A stretch of DNA of 64,000 bases from Deltaproteobacteria bacterium (GCA_020060215.1 JAGVAP010000132.1:215725-279724), one strand, 5' to 3'; shown: positions 51,999 to 61,971, numbered from the stretch's first letter. Made by a program: numbers and translations. The notes: generated from the letters alone by a model not told the origin.

Positions 51999-53759
51999 AT
52001 GGCACGAGAATCGCTTGGGGAGAGGATCTGGTACAAATACTGGCCTGCGCAAGTACCGAGATGCCTCGACTACCCGAACTGCACCCTTGCCGAGTTTCTT
52101 CGCGAGTCCGCAGCCAAGCATGGGCCGAAGCCGGCTCTCTACTTCCTGGATGCCAAGGTGACCTATTCCCATCTCTGGGAAATGGTCCAGCGGTTTGCGA
52201 CATCGCTCTCCAGGCTGGGGCTGAAAAAAGGCGACGTCTGCGCCCTCATGCTTCCCAACTCCATTCAGTTCGTGGTCTCCTATTATGCCTGTCAACTCCT
52301 CGGGGTCACGGTAACGGCCATCAATCCCACCTACAAGGCCCTGGAGATTCAGCACCAGCTCAAGGACTCGGGCGCAAAGATCCTCGTTGTGCTGGACGCG
52401 GTGTTCCAGGAAGCCAAGGAGGGGATCGAGGGTACCCGCGTGGAGCGGGTCATAGGGACCAACATCGTGGACCTCTGCGGCTTCCCCGGGTTCAAGGTGC
52501 TCCTGGGCAAATGGCTGAAGAAGATCCCGACCGGCGAACTTCCTCCGGACGCGCTCAAACTGAGCGATCTTCTGAAAACCGAACCGAAGCTTCCTCCCGT
52601 CCAGATCGATCCTGAAGACATCGCCGTGCTCCAGTACACGGGCGGGACCACAGGGCTCCCGAAAGGGGCCATGCTCACCCATCGCAATGTGGTCTCCAAC
52701 GCCGTGATGTGCGATGCGTGGTTGTGGAAGAAGGAAGGGGTGGGCGGCATCGTGGGCGTGTTGCCCCTATTCCATTCCTTCGCCATGACGACCGTGATGA
52801 ATACCTCCATCCTCATCGGCGGATTCCAGCTGCTCTTCCCGAGGCCGCCTGTAGACATGGCGGAGCTGTGTGCCGCGATCCAGAAGTATTCCAAGGAAGG
52901 TGGCCTCATCATGCCCGGGGTGGCGGTCCTGTTCAACAAGATCAACACCCATCCAAAGGTGAGGGAGTTCAACTTGACAGGGCTCAAGATGGCGGTTTCG
53001 GGTGCAGGGCCCCTTCCCCTCGAGGTGCAGAACAGGTTCGAGGAGATCACCGGCTCCATCATCGTGGAGGGGTATGGGCTGAGCGAAGCCACCCCTGTGA
53101 CCCATGCCAACCCGATACACGGGAAACGGAAGCTCGGCACGATCGGCCTGCCCTACCCGGATACCGATATCAAGATCATGGACAAGGAGACCGGGACCCG
53201 GGAGATGCCGCCCCTGCCCTTTGCAGTGGGGGAGACCGGGGGCATGACCAGGGAGCAGTCCGAACAGGCCCAGGAGTACACGGGCGAACTGGTGATCAAA
53301 GGCCCTCAGATCATGCGCGGCTATCTCAACCGTCCCGATGAAACCGCCGCGACCCTCAGGGACGGCTGGCTCTATACCGGGGACATCGCCTGCATCGATG
53401 CGGACGGCTACACGATCATCCGCGACCGGGTGAAGGATATGATCAAGTTCAAGGGCTACGCCATCTTCCCGGCAGAGGTGGAGGATCTCCTCCACAGGCA
53501 TCCGGACGTGCGCGGTGCGGCCGTCATCGGGGTTCCCCACCCCAAGGTCGGCGAGATCGTGAAGGCCTTTCTCGTGGTGGATCCTGCCAAGAAGGATCGG
53601 ATGAAACCCGAGGACATCGTGGAATGGGCCAAGACCAGGATGACCGAATACAAGATCCCCTCCGCCATCGAATTCCGGGACGAGCTCCCCACCACGATGG
53701 TGGGCAAGGTCCTGCGGAGGGTGCTGAAGGAGGAGGAGATGGCTAAGAAGAAGGGGTGA
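51999..53759 (+). CDS. long-chain acyl-CoA synthetase (AMP-forming)
   Basis: Activates fatty acids to acyl-CoA via acyl-AMP. The 586-residue adenylate-forming enzyme has P-loop YTGGTTGLPKGAMLTH, VEGYGLSEATPV, YTGDIACIDADGY, RVKDMIKFKGYAIFPAEVE and the C-terminal catalytic lysine in GKVLRRVLKEEE. The insert 'GTREMPPLPFAVGETGGMTREQ' is somewhat longer than usual. GGAGG lies 6 nt before the ATG. Chain-length preference cannot be told from sequence. A GAACATCGAA-type repeat starts 12 nt past the stop. Confidence 0.9.
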   Translation: MARESLGERIWYKYWPAQVPRCLDYPNCTLAEFLRESAAKHGPKPALYFLDAKVTYSHLWEMVQRFATSLSRLGLKKGDVCALMLPNSIQFVVSYYACQLLGVTVTAINPTYKALEIQHQLKDSGAKILVVLDAVFQEAKEGIEGTRVERVIGTNIVDLCGFPGFKVLLGKWLKKIPTGELPPDALKLSDLLKTEPKLPPVQIDPEDIAVLQYTGGTTGLPKGAMLTHRNVVSNAVMCDAWLWKKEGVGGIVGVLPLFHSFAMTTVMNTSILIGGFQLLFPRPPVDMAELCAAIQKYSKEGGLIMPGVAVLFNKINTHPKVREFNLTGLKMAVSGAGPLPLEVQNRFEEITGSIIVEGYGLSEATPVTHANPIHGKRKLGTIGLPYPDTDIKIMDKETGTREMPPLPFAVGETGGMTREQSEQAQEYTGELVIKGPQIMRGYLNRPDETAATLRDGWLYTGDIACIDADGYTIIRDRVKDMIKFKGYAIFPAEVEDLLHRHPDVRGAAVIGVPHPKVGEIVKAFLVVDPAKKDRMKPEDIVEWAKTRMTEYKIPSAIEFRDELPTTMVGKVLRRVLKEEEMAKKKG

Positions 53760-53894
53760 ACGAAGAGAGGATGAACATCGAACGTCCAACGTCGAATCGA
53801 AGGGGAAGAAACGAGCGTCTCCTTAAAGGAACTCCGGGAGACTCTAAGACGGCTAAGGCTTACCCACCGCCTTTCATTGATGGAGGAGAGTGAA

Positions 53895-54105
53895 CTGCTC
53901 TTCCCAAATGGGGAGACTACGTGAATTGTGGAGGAATATGGTCAGTCATGAATACCGGCCATTGCCCCTCTCGAATTCCTGCAGGATGGGTGGAGCGTAG
54001 CGAAACCATCGGTTTTGAGGTTTGCGGCATGTTCAATCGCTCGAATGGATGGGTTTCGCTGCGCTCCACCCATCCTGCAAAGGTACCCGAATTTGTGCAA
54101 CGCCA
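53895..54105. repeat. dispersed repeat copy B, split by a MITE-like element
   Basis: Reverse complement of 38232-38352. Its two halves (53895-53987 and 54084-54105) are contiguous at 38 kb but here flank a ~100-bp GGATGGGT element. The end ACCCGAATTTGTGCAACGC (54086-54104) is an exact inverted match to the 38-kb copy. Confidence 0.75.
53979..54079. mobile_element. MITE-like element, GGATGGGT family (insertion copy)
   Basis: About 100 bp with near-perfect terminal inverted repeats (CTGCAGGATGGGTGGAGCG at the left; CGCTCCACCCATCCTGCA at the right) and an internal CATCGGTTTTGAGGTTTGC. It shares termini and core with the copy at 56760-56847. It has no coding capacity, so any transposition would be in trans. 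The short frame through it is a repeat artefact. Confidence 0.65.
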
Positions 54106-54209
54106 GGGTAAAGTGTGTCTATGACATCTTCATTCGATATTCAAGCTTTGGCGTTAACCCTCTTGAGTGTCCACGAAAACGGGGGAATTCCGCTTCGTCC
54201 CCTTAATCC

Positions 54210-54285
54210 TGGCTTCCACTCGATGTTCGTCCCCTGCTTTTCCATTCGATGTTCAATGTTCGACGTTCGTCCCTTTCTTCTTCCA
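54210..54285. repeat. GAACGTCGAACATTGAA-type repeat overlapping a gene end
   Basis: On the minus strand a series of GAACGTCGAACATTGAAC and GAACATCGA units. They supply the last codons and the stop of the cysteine synthase/CysRS fusion. A related copy lies in the opposite orientation at 53771-53796. Confidence 0.55.
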
Positions 54286-56583
54286 CACGGTTCCACCCGG
54301 CGTATCGGCAATTTCGACTCCCATGGACTGCAGCTCTTCTCGTATGGCATCGGCTGCGGCCCAGTTCTTTGCCTTGCGGGCGGCATCCCGTCTGCAGAGG
54401 AGCTCCTCCACGGCCGAGTCTTTGTGGCACGGCTCGAGATCCATGATCCCCAGGACGGAATTGATCCCCGAGAGGACCTCCGCAACCTTCTGCCCGTCGG
54501 AAGGGGCAAGCCCCTTGGTGTCCATGATCCTGTTCAACTTCCGGCTGAATTCGAAAAGGGCGGCCATCGCCCTGGGCACCCCCAGATCGTCGTCCATGGC
54601 TTCGGTGAAACGCTTCCTGAGATCATACACCGCCTGGTCCACGTCAGGCGACTTCTCCCCGGTACGGCAGAGCTGGAGCTTGCGGGTGAACTCATCGAGG
54701 TGAGAGATGGTGGTCTTTGCGGTATCCAGATTCTTGAAGGAGAACCGGATGGGCCTCCGATACGAGTGGCAGATCACCCAGAACCGCACCTCCCGGCCGG
54801 TGTAGCCTCTGCCCAGGATGCTCCTCAGAGTGATGTCGGGGTCTTCCTCGCTCTTGGACGGCTTCTTCCCGTTCATGGTGACCAGCTCATGGTGCAACCA
54901 GTAATTGCAGGGAGGCTTACCGGTCACAGCCCGGCTGATGGCGATGGCGTTCTCGTGGTGAGGGAAGATCAGCTCCACCCCGCTGGTGTGGATATCGTAG
55001 GTCTCCCCCAGGTACTTGATGGCCATGGCGGGGCATTCCAGATGCCAGCTCGGCCGGATATTGCCCCACTGGGTCTGATAGAAGATCCCCCTTTTCAACT
55101 CATTCAGCGTGGACCTCTTGAGAAGCGTGAAATCGCGTGGATTCTCCTTCTCGTACTGATCGAGGTCCACCGTTTTTCCCAGGTGGATCTTGTCCAGATC
55201 CACCCGTGAGAGCTTTCCATAATCCTTGAACCGCGAGATGTCGAAATAGACGGAGCGCAGCTTCTCGTACCCATACCCCTTGTCCAGGAGACGCCGGGTG
55301 AGGGAGATCATCTCTTCCACGTGTTCGCTCGCCCGCGGAAAGTGGCTGGCCCTCTTGATCTGGAGCGTGTCGAGGTCCTTCATGAACTCCTGGTAGTACT
55401 TCTCGGTGAAGTCCCGGAGTGTCATCCCTTCCTTCTCGGCGCCCCGGATGGTCCGGTCGTCCAGATCGGTCACATTGACGACGTGTCTGACCGTGTAGCC
55501 CCTGTACTCCAGGTACCGCCTCACGAGGTCGGCGAAGATGAACCGTCGGACGTGGCCGACATGGATCAGCTGGCAGAGGGTCGGCCCGCAGGTATACATG
55601 GTCACGTGGTTTTCCTTCAGGGGCGTGAACTCCTCCCGTTTGCGGCTCAGGGTGTTGAACAGGAAGAGCCCGGATCGCTTCTTGTCCAGGAAGAGCGGTG
55701 TGCTCAGGTATCTCTCGCCTCCGTCAGGCAGGACGACGACGATTCTCCCCTTCTCCATCTCCCTCGCAAGCTTCAAAGCGCCCGCCATGGCCGCGCCCGA
55801 GCTCATCCCGGCAAAGATCCCTTCCTTCCTGGCGAGGAGCCTGGCGGTTTCAAAGGCCTCCTCGTCTTCGACGTGGATGACGCGGTGGACCCGCTTCTTC
55901 TCGAAGATCCCGGGCATGTAAGATTCCTTCATGTTCTTGAGCCCCTGGATCTTGTGTCCCAGGTAAGGCTCCACCCCCACGACCGCGACATCCGGGTTCA
56001 GCTCTCTGAAACGTCTTGCGAGCCCCATCAACGTCCCGGTCGTTCCCATGGTGGCCACCACCATGGAGAGGTCCCCGCCGGTCTGCTCCCAGATCTCGGG
56101 GGCTGTTCCATGGTAATGGGCGAGCCAGTTGGCCTCGTTGTTGAATTGGTCCGCCAGCCAGTACCTTTCAGGCTCCCTGCGTATCAGGTCATAGCAGAAT
56201 TCGATGGCCCCATCCGTACTCAGGTGCGCCGGCGTGAACTTGAGGTCCGCGCCCATCGCCCGCAGGATCTTCTTTCTCTCCTCGCTGACCGCCTCCGACA
56301 TCACCAGCAGGATGCGATACCCCTTCACCGCCGCCACCAGGGACAGCCCGATGCCCGTGTTTCCGCTGGTCGCCTCCAGGATGATCTTCTCCCGGGACAG
56401 CTCACCCCTCTTTTCCGCCTCCTCGATCATGTAGAGGGCGGGCCGGTCTTTCACCGAGCCGCCCGGGTTGCATGATTCCAACTTGGCCAGGATCTCGACC
56501 CCCGGGTTCGTACACAGACGGTTCACAGAGACAAGAGGGGTTGAACCGATGAGATCCAGTATGTTTCCGTACTTCTTGTTCAT
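54253..56583 (-). CDS. cysteine synthase / cysteinyl-tRNA synthetase fusion
   Basis: 776 residues in one frame. Residues 1-310 are a PLP-dependent O-acetylserine sulfhydrylase-like enzyme (GGSVKDRP with the PLP lysine; ATSGNTGIGL; GTTGTLMG phosphate cup). Residues from about 318 onward are a class I CysRS: zinc Cys in TCGPTLC, HIGH motif as HVGH, WHLECPAM and PHHENAIAIS metal ligands, and a signature loop GKKPSKSEED that differs from the usual KMSKS. A DALR domain and C-terminal helix are present. Both halves look complete. The fusion would couple cysteine synthesis to charging. The 3' end lies in a repeat. Confidence 0.88.
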   Translation of the reverse strand: MNKKYGNILDLIGSTPLVSVNRLCTNPGVEILAKLESCNPGGSVKDRPALYMIEEAEKRGELSREKIILEATSGNTGIGLSLVAAVKGYRILLVMSEAVSEERKKILRAMGADLKFTPAHLSTDGAIEFCYDLIRREPERYWLADQFNNEANWLAHYHGTAPEIWEQTGGDLSMVVATMGTTGTLMGLARRFRELNPDVAVVGVEPYLGHKIQGLKNMKESYMPGIFEKKRVHRVIHVEDEEAFETARLLARKEGIFAGMSSGAAMAGALKLAREMEKGRIVVVLPDGGERYLSTPLFLDKKRSGLFLFNTLSRKREEFTPLKENHVTMYTCGPTLCQLIHVGHVRRFIFADLVRRYLEYRGYTVRHVVNVTDLDDRTIRGAEKEGMTLRDFTEKYYQEFMKDLDTLQIKRASHFPRASEHVEEMISLTRRLLDKGYGYEKLRSVYFDISRFKDYGKLSRVDLDKIHLGKTVDLDQYEKENPRDFTLLKRSTLNELKRGIFYQTQWGNIRPSWHLECPAMAIKYLGETYDIHTSGVELIFPHHENAIAISRAVTGKPPCNYWLHHELVTMNGKKPSKSEEDPDITLRSILGRGYTGREVRFWVICHSYRRPIRFSFKNLDTAKTTISHLDEFTRKLQLCRTGEKSPDVDQAVYDLRKRFTEAMDDDLGVPRAMAALFEFSRKLNRIMDTKGLAPSDGQKVAEVLSGINSVLGIMDLEPCHKDSAVEELLCRRDAARKAKNWAAADAIREELQSMGVEIADTPGGTVWKKKGTNVEH

Positions 56584-56942
56584 GGTGCTCTCATTCAGGA
56601 AGGATTACGAGTGGGCTCCGGCCGGCAGGAGCACATCAAGACACAAAATCTATACCATCCACCTGTGGTTTGCAACTCCCAAGTCCATGATCCTTGACAT
56701 CTCCTTCCCATTGCCCCTAGACTCCGGCCTGGTAGTGTCCGGTCATTCAGCTTGTGGGATTGCAGGATGGGTGGAGCGAAGCGAAACCCATCATCCCCTG
56801 GGGCAAACATCAAAACCGATGGGCTCTGCCGGGGTCCACCCATCCCAGTGGACTGGACTGCGGGTTGCAGGACCACCTGATCCACAACTGAACTCTGAAC
56901 CCGGGAAAACTGAACCACTACTCAGTTCAAACGGAGGCCATT
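56584..56942. other. 359-bp divergent intergenic region
   Basis: Between the divergent fusion gene and the epimerase gene. The fusion gene probably has a minus-strand promoter: GTTGCA, 16 nt, TATAGA, at about 56654-56681. The rest is a MITE-like GGATGGGT element (56760-56847). No gene is seen. Confidence 0.45.
56760..56847. mobile_element. MITE-like element, GGATGGGT family
   Basis: TTGCAGGATGGGTGGAGCGA at the left and GGTCCACCCATCC at the right, with CATCAAAACCGATGGG inside (reverse complement of the core of the 53979 copy). The right terminus is more diverged. Confidence 0.6.
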
Positions 56943-57923
56943 ATGAGAATCCTGGTCACCGGAGGCGCGGGATTCATCGGATCCAATGTCGTCGACGGAT
57001 ACATCCGGGAAGGTCACGACGTCGTGGTGGTGGACGATTTGTCCACGGGCAAGCGAGAAAACGTGAACCCGGCGGCCAGGCTTTATGTCTCGGACATCCG
57101 GTCCGGCGAGATCGAGGAGATCATGGCCCGGGAGAAGCCGGAAATCCTCAACCACCATGCGGCCCAGGTCAGCGTCCCTTTTTCTGTGGCCGAACCGGTC
57201 CAGGATGCGGATATCAACATCAAAGGACTGTTGAATCTCCTCCAGAGCGCCGTCAGGACCAAGGTGAAGAAGGTGATCTTCATCTCCTCGGGGGGAGCGA
57301 TCTACGGTGAGGCGCATGAATACCCCACGTCGGAATCCTGCCCCCCCCTTCCTCTCTCCCCTTATGCCATATCCAAATTCGTTTCCGAGCGATATGTCTC
57401 CTGGTACAAGCACGCCTATGGCCTGGAGTACACCATCCTGCGTTATGCCAATGTCTACGGACCGCGACAGGTCCCCCACGCAGAGGCCGGGGTGGTCAGC
57501 ATCTTCATGGAGAACCTCCTGAACGGCAGACCGTCCACCCTGAATCATTTCCCGGAAGACGACCATGGGATGGTCCGGGACTACTGTTATGTGGGGGACA
57601 TCGTCCAGGCGAACCTCAGGGGCCTCCATCACGGGAACGGCGGCTTGTTCAATATCGGTACCGGCCGGGAAACGAAGACCCTCGACCTGTACCGGATGAT
57701 CCATGAGGCCGTCTGCGAGGTGAGGCCTGAAACGGGTGTGTCCCTGGGTCTGCCGCTCAGGCAGCATGCCCGGCCCGGGGATATAAAACGTAGTTGCCTT
57801 GTCGTCGAGCGCGCGAGGAACGAACTCGGATGGATCGCGCGAACGGATGTGCCAGCAGGGATTCGGATGACCCTCCGGTGGTGGGCCGAACAGGGTCGGC
57901 GTCCCCCTGCCGACGGCATATAA
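56943..57923 (+). CDS. NAD-dependent nucleotide-sugar epimerase/dehydratase (GalE-like)
   Basis: 326-residue extended short-chain dehydrogenase. NAD-binding GGAGFIGSN (7-15), VVDDLSTGKREN, catalytic Ser in ISSGGAIYGE and the Tyr-x3-Lys pair in SPYAISKFVSE, then RYANVYGPRQ. It is most like UDP-glucose 4-epimerases or related cell-envelope sugar epimerases. The isolated location gives no pathway clue. GGAGG lies 5 nt before the ATG. Confidence 0.85.
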   Translation: MRILVTGGAGFIGSNVVDGYIREGHDVVVVDDLSTGKRENVNPAARLYVSDIRSGEIEEIMAREKPEILNHHAAQVSVPFSVAEPVQDADINIKGLLNLLQSAVRTKVKKVIFISSGGAIYGEAHEYPTSESCPPLPLSPYAISKFVSERYVSWYKHAYGLEYTILRYANVYGPRQVPHAEAGVVSIFMENLLNGRPSTLNHFPEDDHGMVRDYCYVGDIVQANLRGLHHGNGGLFNIGTGRETKTLDLYRMIHEAVCEVRPETGVSLGLPLRQHARPGDIKRSCLVVERARNELGWIARTDVPAGIRMTLRWWAEQGRRPPADGI

Positions 57924-57937
57924 CCGAGCAACGACTC

Positions 57938-57965
57938 TTGACAAATCCAGACTTGTTGTTATCCT
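57938..57965 (+). promoter_or_regulatory. promoter of groESL
   Basis: TTGACA (57938-57943), 16 nt, TATCCT (57960-57965). The ~140-nt leader contains a GCTTA-CCCG-TAAGC hairpin inside CGCGG/CCGCG arms (about 57987-58020). No CIRCE (TTAGCACTC-N9-GAGTGCTAA) or sigma-32 motif was found. Confidence 0.55.
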
Positions 57966-58113
57966 ATCACGATATTCTGAGATTCGCGGCCATTCTGCTT
58001 ACCCGTAAGCTGTCCGCGGGCGACACCTCGGAATATTCCTTCCCGGAAATATATCCAGGGGCGCTACGGCCGGATCTGACGGCCCAAAACACATCTCTTT
58101 TGAGGAGGATCGC

Positions 58114-58401
58114 ATGAACGCAAAACCGTTGCAGGACAGGGTCATCGTGAAGAGGGTTCAGGAGGAGGAGAAGACCAAAGGCGGGATCATCATCCCGGAC
58201 ACGGCAAAGGAAAAACCGGTTGAAGGTAAAGTGGTTGCCGTCGGAAGCGGCAAGATCATGGAAAGCGGCAAGAAGGTTCCGTTGCAGGTAAAGAAAGGGG
58301 ATCGCGTTCTCTTCGGGAGATATGCCGGGACGGAGATCAAGATCGACGGAGAAGAACTCCTGATCATGAAAGAGGACGACATCGTCGCCATCGTGGAATA
58401 A
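58114..58401 (+). CDS. groES: co-chaperonin GroES
   Basis: 95-residue lid of the GroEL chamber. Typical start [16 protein letters not shown] and mobile loop [19 protein letters not shown], then [26 protein letters not shown] lies 6 nt before the ATG. groEL follows after 69 nt in the same operon. Confidence 0.97.
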   Translation: MNAKPLQDRVIVKRVQEEEKTKGGIIIPDTAKEKPVEGKVVAVGSGKIMESGKKVPLQVKKGDRVLFGRYAGTEIKIDGEELLIMKEDDIVAIVE

Positions 58402-60126
<1,725 letters not shown>

Positions 60127-60151
60127 GTCAGCACCCTTGAAGAATCAACCC

Positions 60152-60184
60152 AAAAGGGATCGGACGCATGTCCGGTCCCTTTTT
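60152..60184 (+). terminator. intrinsic terminator of groESL
   Basis: A 14-bp stem (AAAAGGGATCGGAC pairs with GTCCGGTCCCTTTT, one G-U) around GCAT, ending in a T-run, 26 nt after the groEL stop. Confidence 0.92.
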
Positions 60185-60215
60185 ATATTTAATTCAAAAT
60201 AATTCAAAAAAATGT

Positions 60216-60244
60216 TTGACAAATGGAATTGATTGGTATATAAT
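60216..60244 (+). promoter_or_regulatory. perfect consensus sigma-70 promoter
   Basis: TTGACA (60216-60221), 17 nt, TATAAT (60239-60244), both hexamers exact. It drives the 173-nt non-coding region that follows. Confidence 0.88.
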
Positions 60245-60250
60245 TGCGAT

Positions 60251-60423
60251 CAATTGTATATCACAGTTGTATTGGCCCCTGATCCGGCAGATAAAAAATG
60301 TAGGATCCGGGTCAGACGAGGAGGAAAGTAAACCAAAAGCGTAACCCCTTAGATGCTTTTCGTTGAAACCTTTTCGAAGATAGCAGTTCATCGGGGCAGG
60401 GCTGAGAGGCTCTGCCCTTTTTT
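60251..60423 (+). ncRNA. putative non-coding RNA or leader with own promoter and terminator
   Basis: From the predicted +1 near 60251 to the end of a strong intrinsic terminator: stem GGGCAGGGCT/GGCTCTGCCC (60394-60403 and 60408-60417), GAGA loop, six T. There is no coding potential. Internal hairpins include CTGATCCGG with CCGGGTCAG (about 60279-60329) and AAAAGC with GCTTTT (about 60343-60361). GCCCC (60275-60279) can pair with GGGGC (60393-60397), which would break the terminator stem, so it may act as an attenuator for the cytochrome gene 130 nt downstream, or be a free sRNA. It does not fit 6S RNA or GEMM riboswitches. Confidence 0.6.
60394..60423 (+). terminator. intrinsic terminator of the putative ncRNA
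   Basis: 10-bp stem with two G-U pairs, GNRA-type GAGA tetraloop, six T residues. Confidence 0.85.
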
Positions 60424-60554
60424 CCGCCCCGTCCCTTATACGCTGATCCTGAGAGACCTCCTTGACCACCGCCGATATTTGGTGTACACCTCTGCCACTG
60501 GTAAGAATTAGGAAACCGTACGGCTACTGATCGATGGAGGAGGTGTCTTCACAG

Positions 60555-60986
60555 ATGAAAAGAAGGTTGGCCGCGGTCGCGGCAGGGTGCATTGTCTTTT
60601 TTCTGGCGATTACGGGCGCGGTCTACAATGCCGCCGGCGGCGAAGAGGCTGAAACGAGTGCGCTGGACGCCTTTACCATAGAGAACAAGGGGTACAAATC
60701 CGAAAGAAAGGGACCGGTGCCATTCACACACCGAAAGCATGCGAAGGAGTACGGTGTTTCCTGCTGGGACTGCCATCATGAGTTCAAAGGCGGCAAGAAC
60801 GTCTGGTCTCCGTGGGAGCAGACCCAGCAGTGCAGCGAATGCCACGATCCCGTGAAAAGCAAGGATAAGGTGGTGAACCTGCAGAAGGCCTACCACAAGA
60901 CCTGCCGAGATTGTCACGCGAAGCTTGGGACCGGCCCTTACAGGAAATGCTTCGGCTGCCACACGCAGGAGAGCGAGAAAAAGTAG
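60555..60986 (+). CDS. periplasmic tetraheme cytochrome c3-type protein
   Basis: 143 residues with an N-terminal signal peptide (about 1-27; MKRRLAAVAAGCIVFFLAI). Four CxxCH heme sites follow: CWDCH, CSECH, CRDCH and CFGCH, plus additional His residues (FTHRKHAKEY, KAYHKT) for bis-His ligation. Size and spacing fit class III cytochromes c3, electron carriers between hydrogenases or formate dehydrogenases and membrane complexes in sulfate-reducer relatives. The ATG at 60555 is preferred over 60534 because AGGAGG sits in between at a workable distance. Confidence 0.87.
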   Translation: MKRRLAAVAAGCIVFFLAITGAVYNAAGGEEAETSALDAFTIENKGYKSERKGPVPFTHRKHAKEYGVSCWDCHHEFKGGKNVWSPWEQTQQCSECHDPVKSKDKVVNLQKAYHKTCRDCHAKLGTGPYRKCFGCHTQESEKK

Positions 60987-61005
60987 CTCTCCTCCAGGCT
61001 GAGCG

Positions 61006-61932
61006 TCAAGGCCTCGACGAGGACTTTTCTCGCGAGGCCTTTTTGGCATACGCTGCCGCCTCCAGGCCAGCCACGCACCCCTCGCCGATGGACTTGGCAA
61101 TCTGCCATGGGGGGCCGCATATGTCTCCCGCCGCATAGATGCCTGGGATGTTGGTCTCCTGGTTCTTGTTCGTGGCGATATAGCGCATGGTCTCGGGATC
61201 GAGGGCTACCCCCAGGCTGCCCGCCAATGCCGTGGCGCCCTTTGCCCCGAGTTCGATGAAGACCCCGCCCACCTTCAAAGCGCTCCCGTCGTCAAGCATG
61301 ATACCCGAGACCGCCCCGTCGCCTGCAATCTCCACGACCTTACGACCCTCGTGGATCTGGATGGCGCTCTGCCTGAGCTTATCGACGAGGTACGGGGCCA
61401 CCTCGAGGTTTTCGCAGACCAGATGCACCTCCTTGGCGTAGAAGAGCATCGTGAGCGCGCCGGTCACGGCCGCGCTGCCGCACCCCACCATGGCAATGGA
61501 TTCTCCCCTGTAAAAACCCGCGTCGCAGTCCACGCAGTAACTGATCCCCTTGCCCTGAAGATCCTTTTCCCCTTTGACGTTGAGCCGGTTGCGCGATATT
61601 CCCATGGCAAGGATGAGGGAGCTGGCCTTCAGCTCCTTTCCTCCTTCCACATGGACCCTGAAGTCCCCGTCTCCCATCTTCAGCTCGGTGGCATCTTCCT
61701 CGACCAGCTCCGCCCCTGACTCCTCGGCCTTCAGCCGTGCCTGTTTCAGAAGCTCGGCCCCGGAGTTCCCGTCCACGCAGCAGTAGTTTTCGATGTGTGC
61801 GTTGAAGGCGCTGCTTTTCCCGACCCTTCCGAGGACCAGGACGGACACCTTTCTCCTGGCCGCATGGATAGCGGCCTGGAGCCCTGCCGGCCCTGCACCG
61901 AGTATCACGACATCATACTGTTCCTTTTGCAT
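61006..61932 (-). CDS. thioredoxin reductase-like flavoprotein
   Basis: 308-residue FAD/NAD(P)-dependent disulfide reductase. FAD motif ILGAGPAGLQAA, redox-active CVDC (133-136; E. coli TrxB has CATC), second dinucleotide motif MVGCGSAAVTGAL and C-terminal GIYAAGDICG. The NADPH-binding HRR-type signature is not obvious, so the pyridine-nucleotide preference is uncertain. No thioredoxin gene is adjacent. The ATG at 61932 follows GGAGGA by 7 nt. Convergent with the cytochrome gene; its own promoter is at 61972-62000. Confidence 0.85.
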   Translation of the reverse strand: MQKEQYDVVILGAGPAGLQAAIHAARRKVSVLVLGRVGKSSAFNAHIENYCCVDGNSGAELLKQARLKAEESGAELVEEDATELKMGDGDFRVHVEGGKELKASSLILAMGISRNRLNVKGEKDLQGKGISYCVDCDAGFYRGESIAMVGCGSAAVTGALTMLFYAKEVHLVCENLEVAPYLVDKLRQSAIQIHEGRKVVEIAGDGAVSGIMLDDGSALKVGGVFIELGAKGATALAGSLGVALDPETMRYIATNKNQETNIPGIYAAGDICGPPWQIAKSIGEGCVAGLEAAAYAKKASREKSSSRP

Positions 61933-61971
61933 CCCGTATTCCTCCAATCGCTCTGTCGGCTGCAATGGAAG

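Larger units (their letters stand above)
53760..54252. other. 493-bp intergenic repeat cluster
   Basis: Between the convergent acyl-CoA ligase and the cysteine synthase/CysRS gene. Contents in order: a GAACATCGAACGTCCAACGT repeat (53771-53796), a second copy of the 38-kb dispersed repeat (53895-54105, inverted) split by a GGATGGGT MITE-like element (53979-54079), and further GATGTTCGTCCC-type repeats (54219-54280) that run into the end of the fusion gene. Short open frames here read only through repeats. No gene is supported. Confidence 0.65.

Noticed and set aside
52000..52016. TGGCACG-N4-TCGCT resembling a sigma-54 promoter
   Set aside because: It lies within the first codons of the acyl-CoA ligase gene and has no gene suitably placed downstream.
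53921..54124. Short frame reading through the repeat cluster (contains GWVERSET)
   Set aside because: It is encoded entirely by the MITE-like element and the dispersed repeat; this phrase recurs as a translation artefact of that repeat.
57938..58113. CIRCE/HrcA operator upstream of groES
   Set aside because: TTAGCACTC and GAGTGCTAA halves were looked for and not found.
60251..60423. 6S RNA or GEMM (c-di-GMP/cAMP-GMP) riboswitch
   Set aside because: Length fits 6S RNA, but the long closing stem with a central bubble cannot be drawn; the conserved GEMM core bases are not present in order.
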